Notes under the pieces: model-generated
The model's input: the letters and a program-made list of their open reading frames with translations, nothing else
Databases searched by the model: none
What the model was told of the DNA's origin: nothing
Shown here: positions 26,150 through 38,139 of the stretch, piece by piece
Layout of the letters: every line of letters starts with the position of its first letter
Numbering within the stretch: position 1 is the first letter of the stretch
Assembly: GCF_026914265.1 (NCBI RefSeq)
Contig: NC_069131.1
Span: 7,332,001-7,396,000, forward strand
Length of the DNA stretch: 64,000 nucleotides
Direction of reading: 5' to 3'
Source of the DNA: Mya arenaria
Taxonomy: Eukaryota; Mollusca; Bivalvia; Myida; Myidae
Program-made: the position numbers and the translations under genes

Positions 26150-26959
26150 TTTGTTAAGAGACACAAAGAATAATGCCTAACAGACATTATTTAAAGAGAG
26201 GCACCGAATGTCACAAAACAGAAGAAAAAAACCAGCTATATGTTTCAAAACGCGGAATAAAATATTTTCAAATGATTCCAAACACCATAACTTAAATACT
26301 GTTCGAAGAAATAATCTTAAACACAATAAATGCTGCACTCACCATTTTCACAGTCACTTCAGTATTCCAGACCGAGTTTGCATTCAATCTCCTCGAATAC
26401 CAAGGATAAAGTGACAGATGAAGAGGTGCAGCCCGAAAAGGAAGTTTTCAGCTACAACGGGTGTTTGGTTTCATATCATTAAAGGGACTGTACACCAGAT
26501 TTGCACCCAAAAAAGTTTTTTTTTTCTGTAACAAATCTCTGGACAATCATCTAATCTAATATTTTCCGCTTTGATATCATAATTGTAAAAAAGTACCAAA
26601 ATGTAACAAAAATTTGTGTCAGAGACCGGGTTCGAACCCGTGTCGCCAAAATTGCAGTCCAGCATCGTATCCACTGAGCTACGACGGCTTACTCTAATTG
26701 GGTGACAAAATTAAGCTATACACCTAGTTCGGTAATATCACGTGATAACACCGACTAGCCAATCACGCATAAGGAATGAGTTATACCAGGTAGACTTACC
26801 CAGTAATCTTTTTTAATGGAAAAATACGAAATAACTGTAAACTATGTGGTACTTCAGTTAGTAAGTTTCAATGCATTGTACACATCGATGCCAAGTTTAT
26901 GTCAGTTTTCGACAATTTTTTTTTTCGCTATTTTATCATAAGGAGTACAGCCCCTTTAA
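26150..26959 (-). mobile_element. TTAA-bounded element with internal tRNA-like promoter, plus shared flank
   Basis: The segment 26,479-26,959 (481 bp) has terminal inverted repeats: TTAAAGGGACTGTACACC on the left, and GGAGTACAGCCCCTTTAA on the right, the reverse complement of TTAAAGGGGCTGTACTCC. Both ends start with TTAA, as in piggyBac-type target sites. In the middle, on the minus strand, lies a tRNA-like head (about 26,618-26,690) with A box TAGCTCAGTGG and B box GGTTCGAACCC. The ~330 bp to its left (26,150-26,478) is also shared with 8,595-8,919, so the element lay in this flank before the two loci were copied. The tRNA part and TIR part may be a SINE fused to a MITE. Confidence 0.65.
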
Positions 26960-27160
26960 AGCGACTGCCACAAGTTTGTTTTCATTTTTCTGCAACGGTT
27001 CGGAGTTAAGATTTAAACTAGGTTGAAACAAAAAAACAAAATAAATTACAATATTTTCTTTTACTTAGCCAATATGTTGACATCATGTGTTATGCTAAAT
27101 GTTGAACAAAATGCTTCCTGTGGCTAAAATGTGCACAAAGCACGGACAGTAGAACGAAGG
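26960..27160. other. Unassigned sequence
   Basis: Short AT-rich interval between the TTAA element and the minisatellite; nothing recognised. Confidence 0.4.
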
Positions 27161-28015
27161 TTGTCTGTACGAACATTGTAGACAAAGCACAAGTTATAGA
27201 CAAAATGTTGTCTGTACTACATTTTGGACGATGTACGGATCGTAGACTTAATGTTGTCCTTACCTACTTTCTGGACAAAGTACGGGTCGTAGACAATAGG
27301 TTGCCTGTAACTACACCATGAACGACGTACGAGCTGCTGACAATATCTTGCCTGTACGAGTCGTAGACCACATGTCGCCTGTACCTACATTTTGGACGAT
27401 GTATGACCGTAGACCAAATGGTGCCTGTGCCTACATTTTGAACGATGAATGACCCGTAGACCAAATGGTGCCTGTGCCTACATTTTGGACGATGTATGAC
27501 CGTAGACCAAATGGTGCCTGTGCCTACATTTTGAACGATGAATGACCCGTAGACCAAATGGTGCCTGTGCCTACATTTTGAACGATGAATGACCCGTAGA
27601 CCAAATGGTGCCTGTGCCTACATTTTGGACGATGTACGACCCGTAGACCAAATGGTGCCTGTGCCTACATTTTGGACGATGTATGACCGTAGACCAAATG
27701 GTGCCTGTGCCTACATTTTGAACGATGAATGACCCGTAGACCAAATGGTGCCTGTGCCTACATTTTGGACGATGTATGACCGTAGACCAAATGGTGCCTG
27801 TGCCTACATTTTGAACGATGAATGACCCGTAGACCAAATCGTGCCTGTGCCTTCATTTTGGACGATGTATGACCCGTAGACCATATTGTGCCTGTTCCTT
27901 CATTTTGGACGATGTTCAAGCCTTATACCAAATGGTGCCTGTGCCTACGTTTTGGACGATGTATGACCCGTAGACAAATTGGTGCCTGTGCCTACAATTT
28001 GGACGATGTACGCGG
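27160..28015. repeat. 46/47-bp minisatellite arranged as a 93-bp dimer
   Basis: Units contain TAGACCAAATGGTGCCTGTG, CCTACATTTTG and GACGATGTATGACCG. In the central part a 46-bp unit (TTTGGACGATGTATGACCG) alternates with a 47-bp unit (TTTGAACGATGAATGACCCG). The true period is therefore 93 bp, which is 31 codons and keeps a minus-strand frame open (27,264-27,837). The units at both ends are more diverged. There are about 18 monomers. Confidence 0.9.
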
Positions 28016-28504
28016 TTTCAATCCCGCAAAACAGTAATATAAAGAAAAAAAGTCACATTCAAATAAGTATGTATATTTGTGAGGTCAGTTTCAAGGGCTC
28101 AATAATAGTGAGTATGTTCCTTTAACAGCGCGAGTTCTTTTGGTGACACGACAGATGATAATCACTGGCTTTGCAAACCATGTTTGTCTGGGTTTATATT
28201 ACGTAAAAGGCAAATTTCTAAAAACCGTATAAAACCGTATAACATTACATCAACATCCAGTGCAATGATCTGATTTGGATGGTTTGCTTATTTCACGTGA
28301 AACTCGAGAAACCTGTTTTGCAACATTTGTTCGGTAACATAATGCATGTTTGCGTTCGGGCAGTTATCAATTTAGTTTCAACTTTGGCCCTTTTCCATAC
28401 ACCTTGATAGTTTTGTTCATAACTTAAACGTTAATGAATACTCGCTTTAAACATCCGTATCACTTGACTTATAGTATGCATTATGTTAAAGAGGGGACTG
28501 TCGA
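28016..28504. other. Unassigned sequence
   Basis: AT-rich; no ORF, RNA or repeat family recognised. Confidence 0.4.
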
Positions 28505-28700
28505 AATGTGAAATCCAGCTTTAAGGTTAGTGCAGTCGTAGGCACTCTCAGTTCTCACCAAGGAGTTCCGGCTTCAATCCCACGTCCGGTTGCATGTGAG
28601 TTTGTTTGTGGTTATCAAACCGGACAAGTGGGTTTCCTCCGATTTCCCCCACAACAAAAGACCAACGAGAGTGATTTATTTGTTTTACAATCACTGTACA
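28505..28700 (+). mobile_element. SINE-like repeat
   Basis: Contains GGAGTTCCGGCTTCAATCCC (degenerate B-box region), then TTGTGGTTATCAAACCGGAC, AAGTGGGTTTCCTCC and CCCCCACAACAAAAGACC, ending near GAGAGTGATT. This matches the layout of a common bivalve SINE body (GGTCACCGAG-type and CCCCCACA-type blocks). Related sequence is at 61,495-61,665. Assignment rests on remembered family structure. Confidence 0.5.
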
Positions 28701-28835
28701 AAAAAACAAGTTCATGAAACGTCAAATCCAACTACCATCTAAATCTAAGAATAGACGGAAACATTTCGGTAATAGAATGTATGCCTTAAGAAATTATATT
28801 TTTAGTTTGAATTTAGCAAATATGTATATAAGCTG

Positions 28836-28837
<2 letters not shown>

Positions 28838-28904
<67 letters not shown>
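28838..28904. repeat. (AT)n dinucleotide microsatellite
   Basis: About 33 uninterrupted AT repeats. The IYIYIY ORFs read through it are artefacts. Confidence 0.95.
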
Positions 28905-28907
<3 letters not shown>

Positions 28908-29330
28908 TAAAAGTCAAAGTAAAACATACATATCATTGAATTTTGATGTTTATTACAATGAAAATGAATATAATTTTTATCATGATACCAATGGGTATCT
29001 TGGTGATACTTAACCATCAAAATATTTATCAATTTAAATTAACATTATTTTACTCGTTCAAAACTTCCTCATTTGTATTTGGAAACGTTGGATTCGTCTA
29101 AGTTAACGCGATCATGGTTACAATTTAAATTCCTGGGTGTGGGGTTACACCACCAGCTTGTTACGAAATATGTCCATTGACACGCAGTGCAAAACTGTTA
29201 TAAGTATACCTGTGCGTTAAAGCAGTTAGTGTATTTATACTAGCTGGCGTGACCTGATACACACACGCACGCAATTCATAAACACTCACTGCATTTGAGA
29301 AAATCTAAATTAGGAAGAAAATAAGGACAG
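28905..29330. other. Unassigned sequence
   Basis: AT-rich, with a short CA-rich patch near 29,262. Nothing recognised. Confidence 0.4.
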
Positions 29331-32300
29331 CGGACATATCCCTTCATGTCGTATACATATATATCCTTTCCGCTACCATAGCCGCCTAATGCAGACCCAA
29401 AATTCGGGTGTCCACATTACCTCTATCATACACCGGCGAACTACCACAGCAGTGTAAACCGTACTCAAATTTTCGGCTTCTGATTACCGCTTACCGTGGG
29501 AATACCGCTTATTTTTATAATCTTGTACATGTTTTGCTAAAAGCAGAGACTTAAATCTCCCGATTAAAATGCGTTAGCAATTAGGTAAAATGTTTATCAA
29601 TTTCGAAACAGTATAAATTTATTACACAATTAAAGAAATTAATTACAAACATTATATAGTACATAAAATTATATAACATAACAGCCTTATAAATCAAGTT
29701 TGCATTTCACGAATTAGTGACATATACATTATCCCTAATTAGGTAATGTTCTAGTGAAAATGTACATTTTTCCTTTTACTTAAACCCTTTGATAGACACA
29801 TTAATACAATAAAATGCATTTTATTGGTTTTATTATGTAACGGCAATTAAAATATTCACTTATTAATATATATGACATTTCGGCATAACTACGCTCTGGT
29901 TGACTTCGGAAAAATACAAAACTCTCATTAATACACTACGGATATGATGAATTTTGAACAAATGTAGGAATAACCGTAGACGTGTGTTGTAGTACTTTGA
30001 TTGAAGACAATCATCAGTAGGTAAACGCACATGCAAAACAGCGCAATGGTAATCCTGTGATATGTAGGTTGTGGTATTTTTAATCTTCGGTATTGGCTAC
30101 TTTTTAATGTTTATAAAACTACTATAGGCGAGTTTTGTAGATAAGAATTACTTCTTTGAACAATTTGTTAAGTACATAAAGGATAATATTATGCATTAAT
30201 ACACTCTGGTAGTTCTAGTACAAACATTTCAGGTATATGTATTTCAAAATTGCCGGAGACGTTTAATGTTATGATCAATCTTGGAATTATACCACGTGTG
30301 CATGCATAGATACACTATGGCAGTTTTAACTTTTGTAGTAACTCGATATTTATGTCTGTTGTTTTCCTCATAAATACACTACGGCTATTATTTGATATTT
30401 CTCAAACAGCAATTTTGTACTACAGTAGTAGAAAAAGGTTTTCCAAAATATTTCAAAAGTATAATGCTTAAAAAGATGTTTGTAAGGCAACGTTGCGAAA
30501 TGTTTTTATTATTTCAATCATATTATGCATGTGTGTGCTTGAATCGGAGTAAATTGAAAAAAATCCACATAAACACTCTCTGGAATGCCATGTGTGGCTA
30601 AACCATGTATGTATAAATACGCTATTTTAGCCGTGCTTAATTTAAATGCACACATCACATTATCACAGTTTTCCAGGCACGTGTCAGTCTATGTAAAATT
30701 CAGTAATAAAACAAAAAGTGAAAATTATGATTTAAGAAGTGGTGTAACAATGTTTGTGTCTCTAGTTCATTGTTGTTTGGGTCCTTGACATGTACACCTT
30801 AACAGGGCCTTTTTTTACTGTTCAACTAATGGGCTTGTCCCTGTAGTATTCATTATATTATACATATTTTTGTTTATTTTAGTATTTATACATGCATAGA
30901 GCGATTACAAAACAATATGTTTTTCATCAAATAAATCAGAAAGGAATTAAAATAACAATTCTCTATCATGATATTTTACACACATGTTCATTCATTTCCT
31001 ATATAAATGTATACTTATAGGACTAAAATCCAAATACGGATTCACAATTCATTCATACATCAAGGTTATAAAATGTATAGATCAATTATATACATCATAG
31101 GAACTTGAGGAATACATAGGGATAAAATTAAACACGACGAAAATCAATAATGATAATACTTTTTCTCCAATCAACAAAGAACACATGTACATAATTATAT
31201 AATAGAAAAACATAGACCAAAACATAAATCAAAGAATTTGGCTGTAACTATTATATTGCTAAAAATATCGCAAGATTTGTCACGGGAAACAACACCAGTA
31301 TAATCACAGCATGCGATTAACGAAACGGCAACAGAGTCTAGTGGAGTTTCTGGTGCAATGCAATATCATCGGTCTGTAAAAAGAAATCACATATTGATGA
31401 ATATTTGTTATAAAGACACGTTGTTAGCGACAATTGCACTGTATATGTGTAATTTCGAAAAATATGTCCTCATTTTAAGCATGAAATGTTTAATTCTATA
31501 AAAAAAAACATTAAAACAAACATTATTCGTCCCTTCAGGAACAAAATGTTGACACCTGAACAACATTTTGTTATGATTATTTCATCAATACTATATTGAA
31601 AATTTATTTTAATACATAATTGATCTAAACGGCGCTTTCTTGTACTTGACTCTGAAATTCACGATGTGCCATTTAACAGTAGAAATAATTTAATGTATGC
31701 ATTTTCATGAACTTCAGAGGCCATTCATTGTTTCGATTTAAGGGTCATTTCAAACTGCAATTATATAAAAAACATATATTATTGAAAATGTTTAGGATAC
31801 ATGAGTTGTTGTTTTCCGTTCCTCTGTGTTTCTGGAGCCATAGTCTTGTTGGACTTGACCTCCATTCGGCCTTTCCTAGAGGTAATGCCACGATACGAAA
31901 TAAAACATTCCCTTAAATAAAATAACATTTCATTTGAGTTTTATTTTATAAACATTAGAATTATACTCATGCAAGCTGACTCTGCACTGCACATTGCCAA
32001 AGAGGTCAAGTTAAAATATGTCGCTTGTTTGTTTGGATTTCCTTATACGTGTGCTATTCCCGCCGATAAGTTGTTCTGCAACCTAAAAACAGAAACATAA
32101 AACACAGCTGATTGATTTTAAAAGATGTTGTTCATGTTTCATTTTGGTGGTACATGCAACGATCAATATGTTATTAAACCTGATTATGGTTAATATTTAA
32201 CATTATACAGCATGTTTGTAATATACTGTAAAAAAGTATTACCATTCTCTCAAACAGCTTATAGGTAGCCGGAGGGTTGAAGCTTTATACATGATGAATC

Positions 32301-33930
32301 ACAAGCGAGATGTCCACGGCAAACCACACACATTAGGTCCACAAATAAGCACTTTGTGTTGGTACACTGTAAATGTTCACTGTCTACAACACCCATGCTC
32401 TTTTTTAATTATAAAATAACTTTGATGCATGTTTTTCCCACTTTCCTTTTGTATTTACTTCTTCCGCCAAAACCTTGTTCTGTCGGCTATTTATTATATG
32501 ATTGAAACATGTCATCGGGTTGCACACATGTTTTGATTATTCCCATGCAGTGAACATAAGCTTCCGGTCCGCAATATTTCATGCCATGTGTTCCCTTCTG
32601 CTGAGCATCCTAACTTTGCCATCTCTTTTCGTGGACTGATTTTGCGATTGACCAATATGTCCTTCCGGTGTTTAATGCGTGACACGAAAGTATAGATTTT
32701 TTCCAAACGCCAGAGGAACTGATGTTTTAAACTTGTCGGCAAATACAACATGATCATCTTGTGATGTTTTCTCTTCAGTTCTCTACAACTGTTTGAGTCA
32801 ACCCTACTTCTATCTTTCGACTTAAGAACGCCTGGTAATTCCTGAGATACCCCATGACACACGGAGCACCAACGATTCTTGAATGGTGACCGTGACCTTT
32901 GATCATTGTTTCATCGACAGATATGTATTGGTGCATGTTGTATTAAGTAATGCTCCTTTCCCATACAACATTCATAACAGGGGTCACTGTGGTTCCAACC
33001 TTGATGCGACCTTGTGATATTTGTCCGGTTGGTTTATTGTCTATTGCAGTGGTTTTCATGGCAACTGTGACAGCTATTTTGTAATGGATGTTCTGTTGAT
33101 ATATTTGCAGTCACTATGGTTTCCACGATAACTTTAAAGCGATCACGTAATAGATGTCCGGTTGGATTTATAAGAAAGTTATAGCATATATGTCAACAGT
33201 TTTAAAAGGAATCGTAACTAGCGTTAAATGACCTTCAAAGGCAACGTTTCCTTTGAAATGGGTTGTGTTATGTTGATTACGTATTATGTTTATACAGGAA
33301 ATACCGCTGCGTAGTTTTGCATACTTCTAGATTCAAGAACGCTACCAAAGTGCACTAAAGTGACTGATTTAGTTTAATTCAAACATGAAATGTCTACCTT
33401 ATCGAAGTTAACACACAGTCCGTAAAACAAATATCACAGTAATACCACTGCGCAGTTTTGCTCATTTCTTAAATTTAACAGTGATACCACAGCGTACTTC
33501 TGATACAAGAGGAAAAGCATAAGAATGCGGTTTTATTAAAGCAAATTTACAAATTCCAGAGGCGAGTAATGTTGAATGACGATTTTTAAAGAAATACCGT
33601 TGCTTATTTTTGCATGGTTATTATATTTGAAAGAAATTCCGTAGTGTAGTAACTGTTTCTAAGACAAAGTACCATAGCGTATTGATGCTATTTTTAAAAT
33701 TCACAATCCTTCTTATTTTAATGAAAACGTTCCACAAATTTGTGGAAAATGTGCATTTTGCGGCTGTGGAACTGGACGTACCTACTTTTTCGGTACGTTT
33801 CAGTCGTCTACAGTATTCCTACAGTAAAACCGTAGCGGTAACCAGCACCCTTGAAAAATTGGTCTGCATTAGGCGGCTACGGTAGCGCGTCGATGTACGG
33901 TAGCGGTATTCGAAAGGATATGTCGGTCAA
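29331..33930. mobile_element. Probable 4.6-kb TIR element with inverted subterminal motifs
   Basis: The left end (29,335-29,410) contains GGACATATCCCTTC and CGCTACCATAGCCGCCTAAT followed by GCAGACC. The right end (33,855-33,930) contains the inverse: GGTCTGCATTAGGCGGCTAC, GGTAGCG and GGATATGTC. A short motif, TACRCTAYGG, recurs in one orientation near the left end (e.g. 29,933, 30,198, 30,311, 30,374). It recurs inverted near the right end (e.g. 33,302, 33,443, 33,638, 33,671). Such inverted subterminal clusters are typical transposase-binding sites. Internal ORFs (30,392-30,788; 31,707-31,916; 32,512-32,862 minus, 116 aa) show no transposase motif I recognise. No clean TSD was identified, so the exact ends and superfamily are open. 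Confidence 0.5.
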
Positions 33931-34019
33931 TTAATTCCCGATGTTCTAGCCGGAAGAAATATGCAACACATTACAACAGCCTTAATACCAGTATAAAGAG
34001 AGTGACCGAAGCAATATTT

Positions 34020-34870
34020 ATGTCTCCCCCATACATGGGGAGACATATTGTTTTTGCCGTGTCCGTCAGACAGTCAGTCCATCAGTCCGCCAGTCCGTAC
34101 GTCACACTTCGTTTCCGCTCAATAACTATAAAACGCTTAGACCCAGGAACTTCATGCTTGGAATGCTTGTTGTTCATGACTAGTAGATGACCCCTCCTGA
34201 TTTTGAGATCACTAGGTCAAAGGTCAAGGTCGCCGTGACCCTGAGGTGAAGAAACAGTTTCCGCTCAATAACTAAAGATCCTTTGGGTCCAGGAACTTTA
34301 TACTTGGTATGCTAGTTGTTCATGACTGGTAGATGATTTGATTTTGAGATCAAAAGGTCAAAGGTCAAGGTTACTTTAGTTAAAAAAGTTGGCGGTGACC
34401 TTAAGCTTAAAAACGGTTTCTGCTCAATAACTAAAGATCCTTTGGGTCCAGGAACTTTATACTTGGTATGCTAGTTGTTCATGACTGGTAGATGATTTGA
34501 TTTTGAGATCAAAAGGTCAAAGGTCAAGGTTACTTTAGTTAAAAAAGTTGGCGGTGGCCTTAAGCTTAAAAACGGTTTCTGCTCAATAACTAAAGATAGC
34601 TTGCATCAATGAACTTCATACTTGGTATGCTAGTTGGTCATGACTAGTTGAAGACATCTATTGATTTTGAGATCAGTAGTTCAAAGAAACGGTTTCCGCT
34701 CAGTTACTTAAGAACGCTTGCACCCAGGATGTTATGCAGTAGATGTTCACTATTAAATACTGTTGAATAAACCAAACTTCACTGTTGGTTCGTCTCCAGT
34801 CCATTATTACAAATTTCATGCCAATCATGTATTTTTTTCTCAGCTACGACCACACACTAGGGGAGACAAG
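34020..34870. mobile_element. MITE-like repeat with GTCTCCCC ends and DR1 motifs
   Basis: Begins with TGTCTCCCCCATACATGGGG (a small hairpin with GGGGAGACAT) and ends with ACTAGGGGAGACAAG, giving inverted GTCTCCCC termini. The body has CCGTCAGACAGTCAGTCC-type repeats and two tandem copies of a ~162-bp segment (about 34,250-34,580) with TTTCTGCTCAATAAC and GGTCCAGGAACTTTATACTT. Three perfect AGGTCAAAGGTCA motifs occur at 34,214-34,226, 34,355-34,367 and 34,514-34,526. It resembles a very common bivalve dispersed repeat. Confidence 0.65.
34214..34226 (+). promoter_or_regulatory. DR1 nuclear-receptor motif (first of three)
   Basis: AGGTCA-A-AGGTCA is the textbook direct repeat with 1-bp spacing bound by RXR/HNF4/PPAR-type receptors. 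It is followed by AGGTCGCCGTGACC, a near-palindrome. The motif is seen directly; any regulatory role is inference. Confidence 0.4.
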
Positions 34871-36779
34871 CGCTTTTTCAAAAAAAGTAATCCCTAGTTA
34901 GTTACAGCATCAATGTTTCCTTCTCAGTATATATATTGTGTCCCTTTGTTCATGAAAACGTGTCATACTCAAACGTTTCTTTATGCTTAAACTCTGTTTA
35001 TTAAACATTTGATACTGTTTAAGATTTTGTTTAAACCAAGCTGAGGGCACAAGAGAAGCAGTAAACCATCCACTTATCATCACGTGTACAACTACAGGGG
35101 CAATCCTAGTAGTCATTCATACTTTAATCGTAATTAATGGATCATGATGAAACATATTGCTTATAACAGATGTGTGAAGTTAGCTAAACATACGCAATTG
35201 GACATTCGACATTTTAAAAAGAATATGCTGGCACAACTTTGCATATTCAAGGCCGAATGTCATACTGGCACGAGGGTGGACATGAAACATTTCTAAATGG
35301 CACGACATTGAACTAGGACATTAAAAAACAAGTGTATTTCTAGCTCGGGATTAGATATTCGACATTCAAAATTGTCGTGCTGAAAAAAAATAAAAAATAA
35401 AAAATGTCAATTTTGAATGTCCAATGTCGTGCCAGCACGACTTTAATATTTGGATGTCCAATGTCATGCCAGCCCGACATTTTTTGAATATCCACTGTTC
35501 AATATTCGACATTCATTTTTGTTATTTTTAAAAGTATAATGTCGTGCCATCACATCCTTCGTTTTCGAATGTCCAATGTCGTTCTGGCACGTCATTTATT
35601 TTGTAATACCAGATGTCGCGCAGCACATTCGTTCTCCTTACAATCTAATTCATATTTTTTATGTAATATACATATTTTAAAAACACATTTACTTTTCAAA
35701 ACCGCAAGTCATACTGGCCAATTACCCTAGCAGATGACTTCTTTAAATTTATTCGCTCCCAAGCCTCGCGATTATCCGTCAAGCAACCGGTTGTAGACCG
35801 TTTTGACTAGATATTCTGTATGTAAAATCGACTTCAAATTCTAATGATAAGGCTAAATTAAGGAAGTCACAGTATTAATTTCTCCAGTTATCGTTGTTAT
35901 GGGAAAAGGGACAATTATAAATATAAGCAGCTAGTAGTACGAATATAACGCAATAAGTCACATTTTCAAATTTCCCTCTTCCCCGTTTGCGATAAATTGG
36001 GATAACTATTTTAATTTTTCTTACACATTGCAACTACGGTAACCGAAAGCAGCGGATTGATTCGCAAAGAATATGATATTATTGACATTCGAAAGTCAGT
36101 TCTTTTCCCGTAACTATGTACAATGAAAACTGATCCTCTCTCAAAAAGGAAACTGTTTAATGTCCGCCTTATTTGTTCACTACTAAAGAACCAACACCAA
36201 ACTCTTCAACGAGTATCAGCAAAATTACTTTTTAAAAAACTACTGAACTACTAAAAACTACAACAGTAGTCACATTTGCCATAGCGGTTGTAGTGTCAAA
36301 ATTATATACGGCCAATAGCAATAAAAGGGCCGCCACAGCATTCCTATGGTCACATACTGTAGCAGTCATTTTGAATGTTAAATCTTTCAATTTCAGGGGC
36401 CTTCTGCCGCCGTATCCTAGCCGTATAGCAATTGTGAATGAGGTATTGCTTGTCTGAAGAATGAATGAATACGACTTCACATCTTGTTTTTGTACTTATA
36501 ACTTTAGTTTTTCGTTTAAGTATTTAACCTCTTATGAAGTCCGATCAATAGGATAATATGATTGCCATATTGAATTACATGTTGATGTATACAAGTATAC
36601 ATATCAGTATACTGTATGCTAAAAGATATTTATTTATATATCGATGCATCACATTTGTTTTATGTACAACTATATTATGTGCAAAAACATATTCAGTGTT
36701 TATGTATTACGAGTGACTTTTGTTGGTAGTATGTTCTGAAAATAATTTACAACATCACTCACATTCATAATGTATATTT
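34871..36779. repeat. AT-rich region with degenerate palindromic repeat
   Basis: At about 35,210-35,610, degenerate copies of an element with GAATGTCCAATGTCGTGCC recur in both orientations, including the perfect inverted repeat GTCGTGCCAGCACGAC (35,426-35,441). The rest holds nothing recognisable. The 82-residue minus ORF at 36,232-36,480 has no known features. Confidence 0.45.
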
Positions 36780-37490
36780 CACATATGTTCTTTAGTTTGT
36801 ATGATTATGTATGCATGTATATGTATCACTCTTATCTATTCACATATGTTCTATAGTTTACAAAAAAATATGATTTTGTAAGCATATTTATATGTATAAC
36901 TCTTATCTATTTACATATGTTCTATAGTTTGTATGATTATGTATGCATATATATGTATCACTCTTATCTATCCACATATGTTCTATAGTTTATATGATCT
37001 GTATGCATATATATGTTTCACTCTTAACCATTCACATATGTTCTATAGTTTATATGTTCTGTATGCATATATATGTATAACTCTTGTCTATTCACATATG
37101 TTCTATAGTTTATATGATTTTATGCATATATATGTTTCACTCTTAACCATTTACATATGTTCTATAGTTTATATGTTCTGTATGCATATATATGTATAAC
37201 TCTTGTCTATTTACATATGTTCTATAGTTTTTATGATTTTGATGCATATATTTGATTCAATCTTATCTATTTACATATGTTCTATAGTTTATATGATTTT
37301 GTATGCATATATATGTGTATTACTCTTATATATTCACATATGTTCTATAGTTTATATGATTTTGTATGCATATTTAATTATCTATGTTTTACTCTTGTCT
37401 TTTCACATATGTTCTATAGTTTATATGTTTATATATATATCTTTCTATTTACATGTTATATAGTTTATATGATTGTCTATCCATAGATTT
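36780..37490. repeat. AT-rich ~60-bp satellite, array 2
   Basis: Same unit as 9,124-9,790 (CACATATGTTCTATAGTTTA, TATGCATATATATGTATCAC), about 12 units. It forms the left part of the second satellite composite. Confidence 0.9.
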
Positions 37491-38139
37491 GTATCATTCT
37501 TATATAGTAAGATATTTCCTGAAGTTGTTATATTTTGTTATGCAATATACATGAATTAACCAATTTTAACTTAAATCAACGTCAAGATCGTAAGTTTTAT
37601 GGATTGTAAAACATGACTCCCTTAGCTTAAGCAATTGATATCTTGTCTTAGTCATAATCAAATTGTCGGAGGTTTCATTGCAAAATGTCATAGCAAGCCT
37701 GTTTATTGCAAAATATCATAAAAAACAACATTTTCGTTGAAGGCAATTCTTTTTGTAATTTCACAAGTGTTACATGTACCTTTTGTAGGATGGGTTTGCC
37801 TATTTTCACCGTTTAAGTACATGCAATATTCACTAAATTTAAACTATCAAATGCGGGTATATTCGAATACTCGTTGACAAATATCGTATTTTCACTACTT
37901 AACTGTAAACTTAGTGTATATGGTTTTAATGAATTATTGTCTTTAACCTGCACACAGTCTCATAAACAACCTTCAATTGTTTTGCCTGTCTGCCGTTATG
38001 ATTTTATTGTACACTAAACTTTAATATCATATTATTTCAAATTTGGTTAATTTAAATATGTCCGAACCAGATGATCCACACTAATCATTCCGACCATAAT
38101 AACCGTAGTAACACAACGTTAAAACGTGCGAGGTTAAGA
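37491..38139. repeat. Spacer of satellite composite, copy 2
   Basis: Near-identical to 9,791-10,635 apart from the ~217 bp present only in copy 1. The junction here reads TAGTCATAATCAAATTGTCG. It runs straight into the first 48-bp unit at GGTTGACTCCAGCAAC, exactly as in copy 1. Confidence 0.85.

Noticed and set aside
32512..32862. 116-aa minus ORF as a host gene
   Set aside because: It has no recognisable domain and lies inside the probable TIR element. I mention it only as possible element content.
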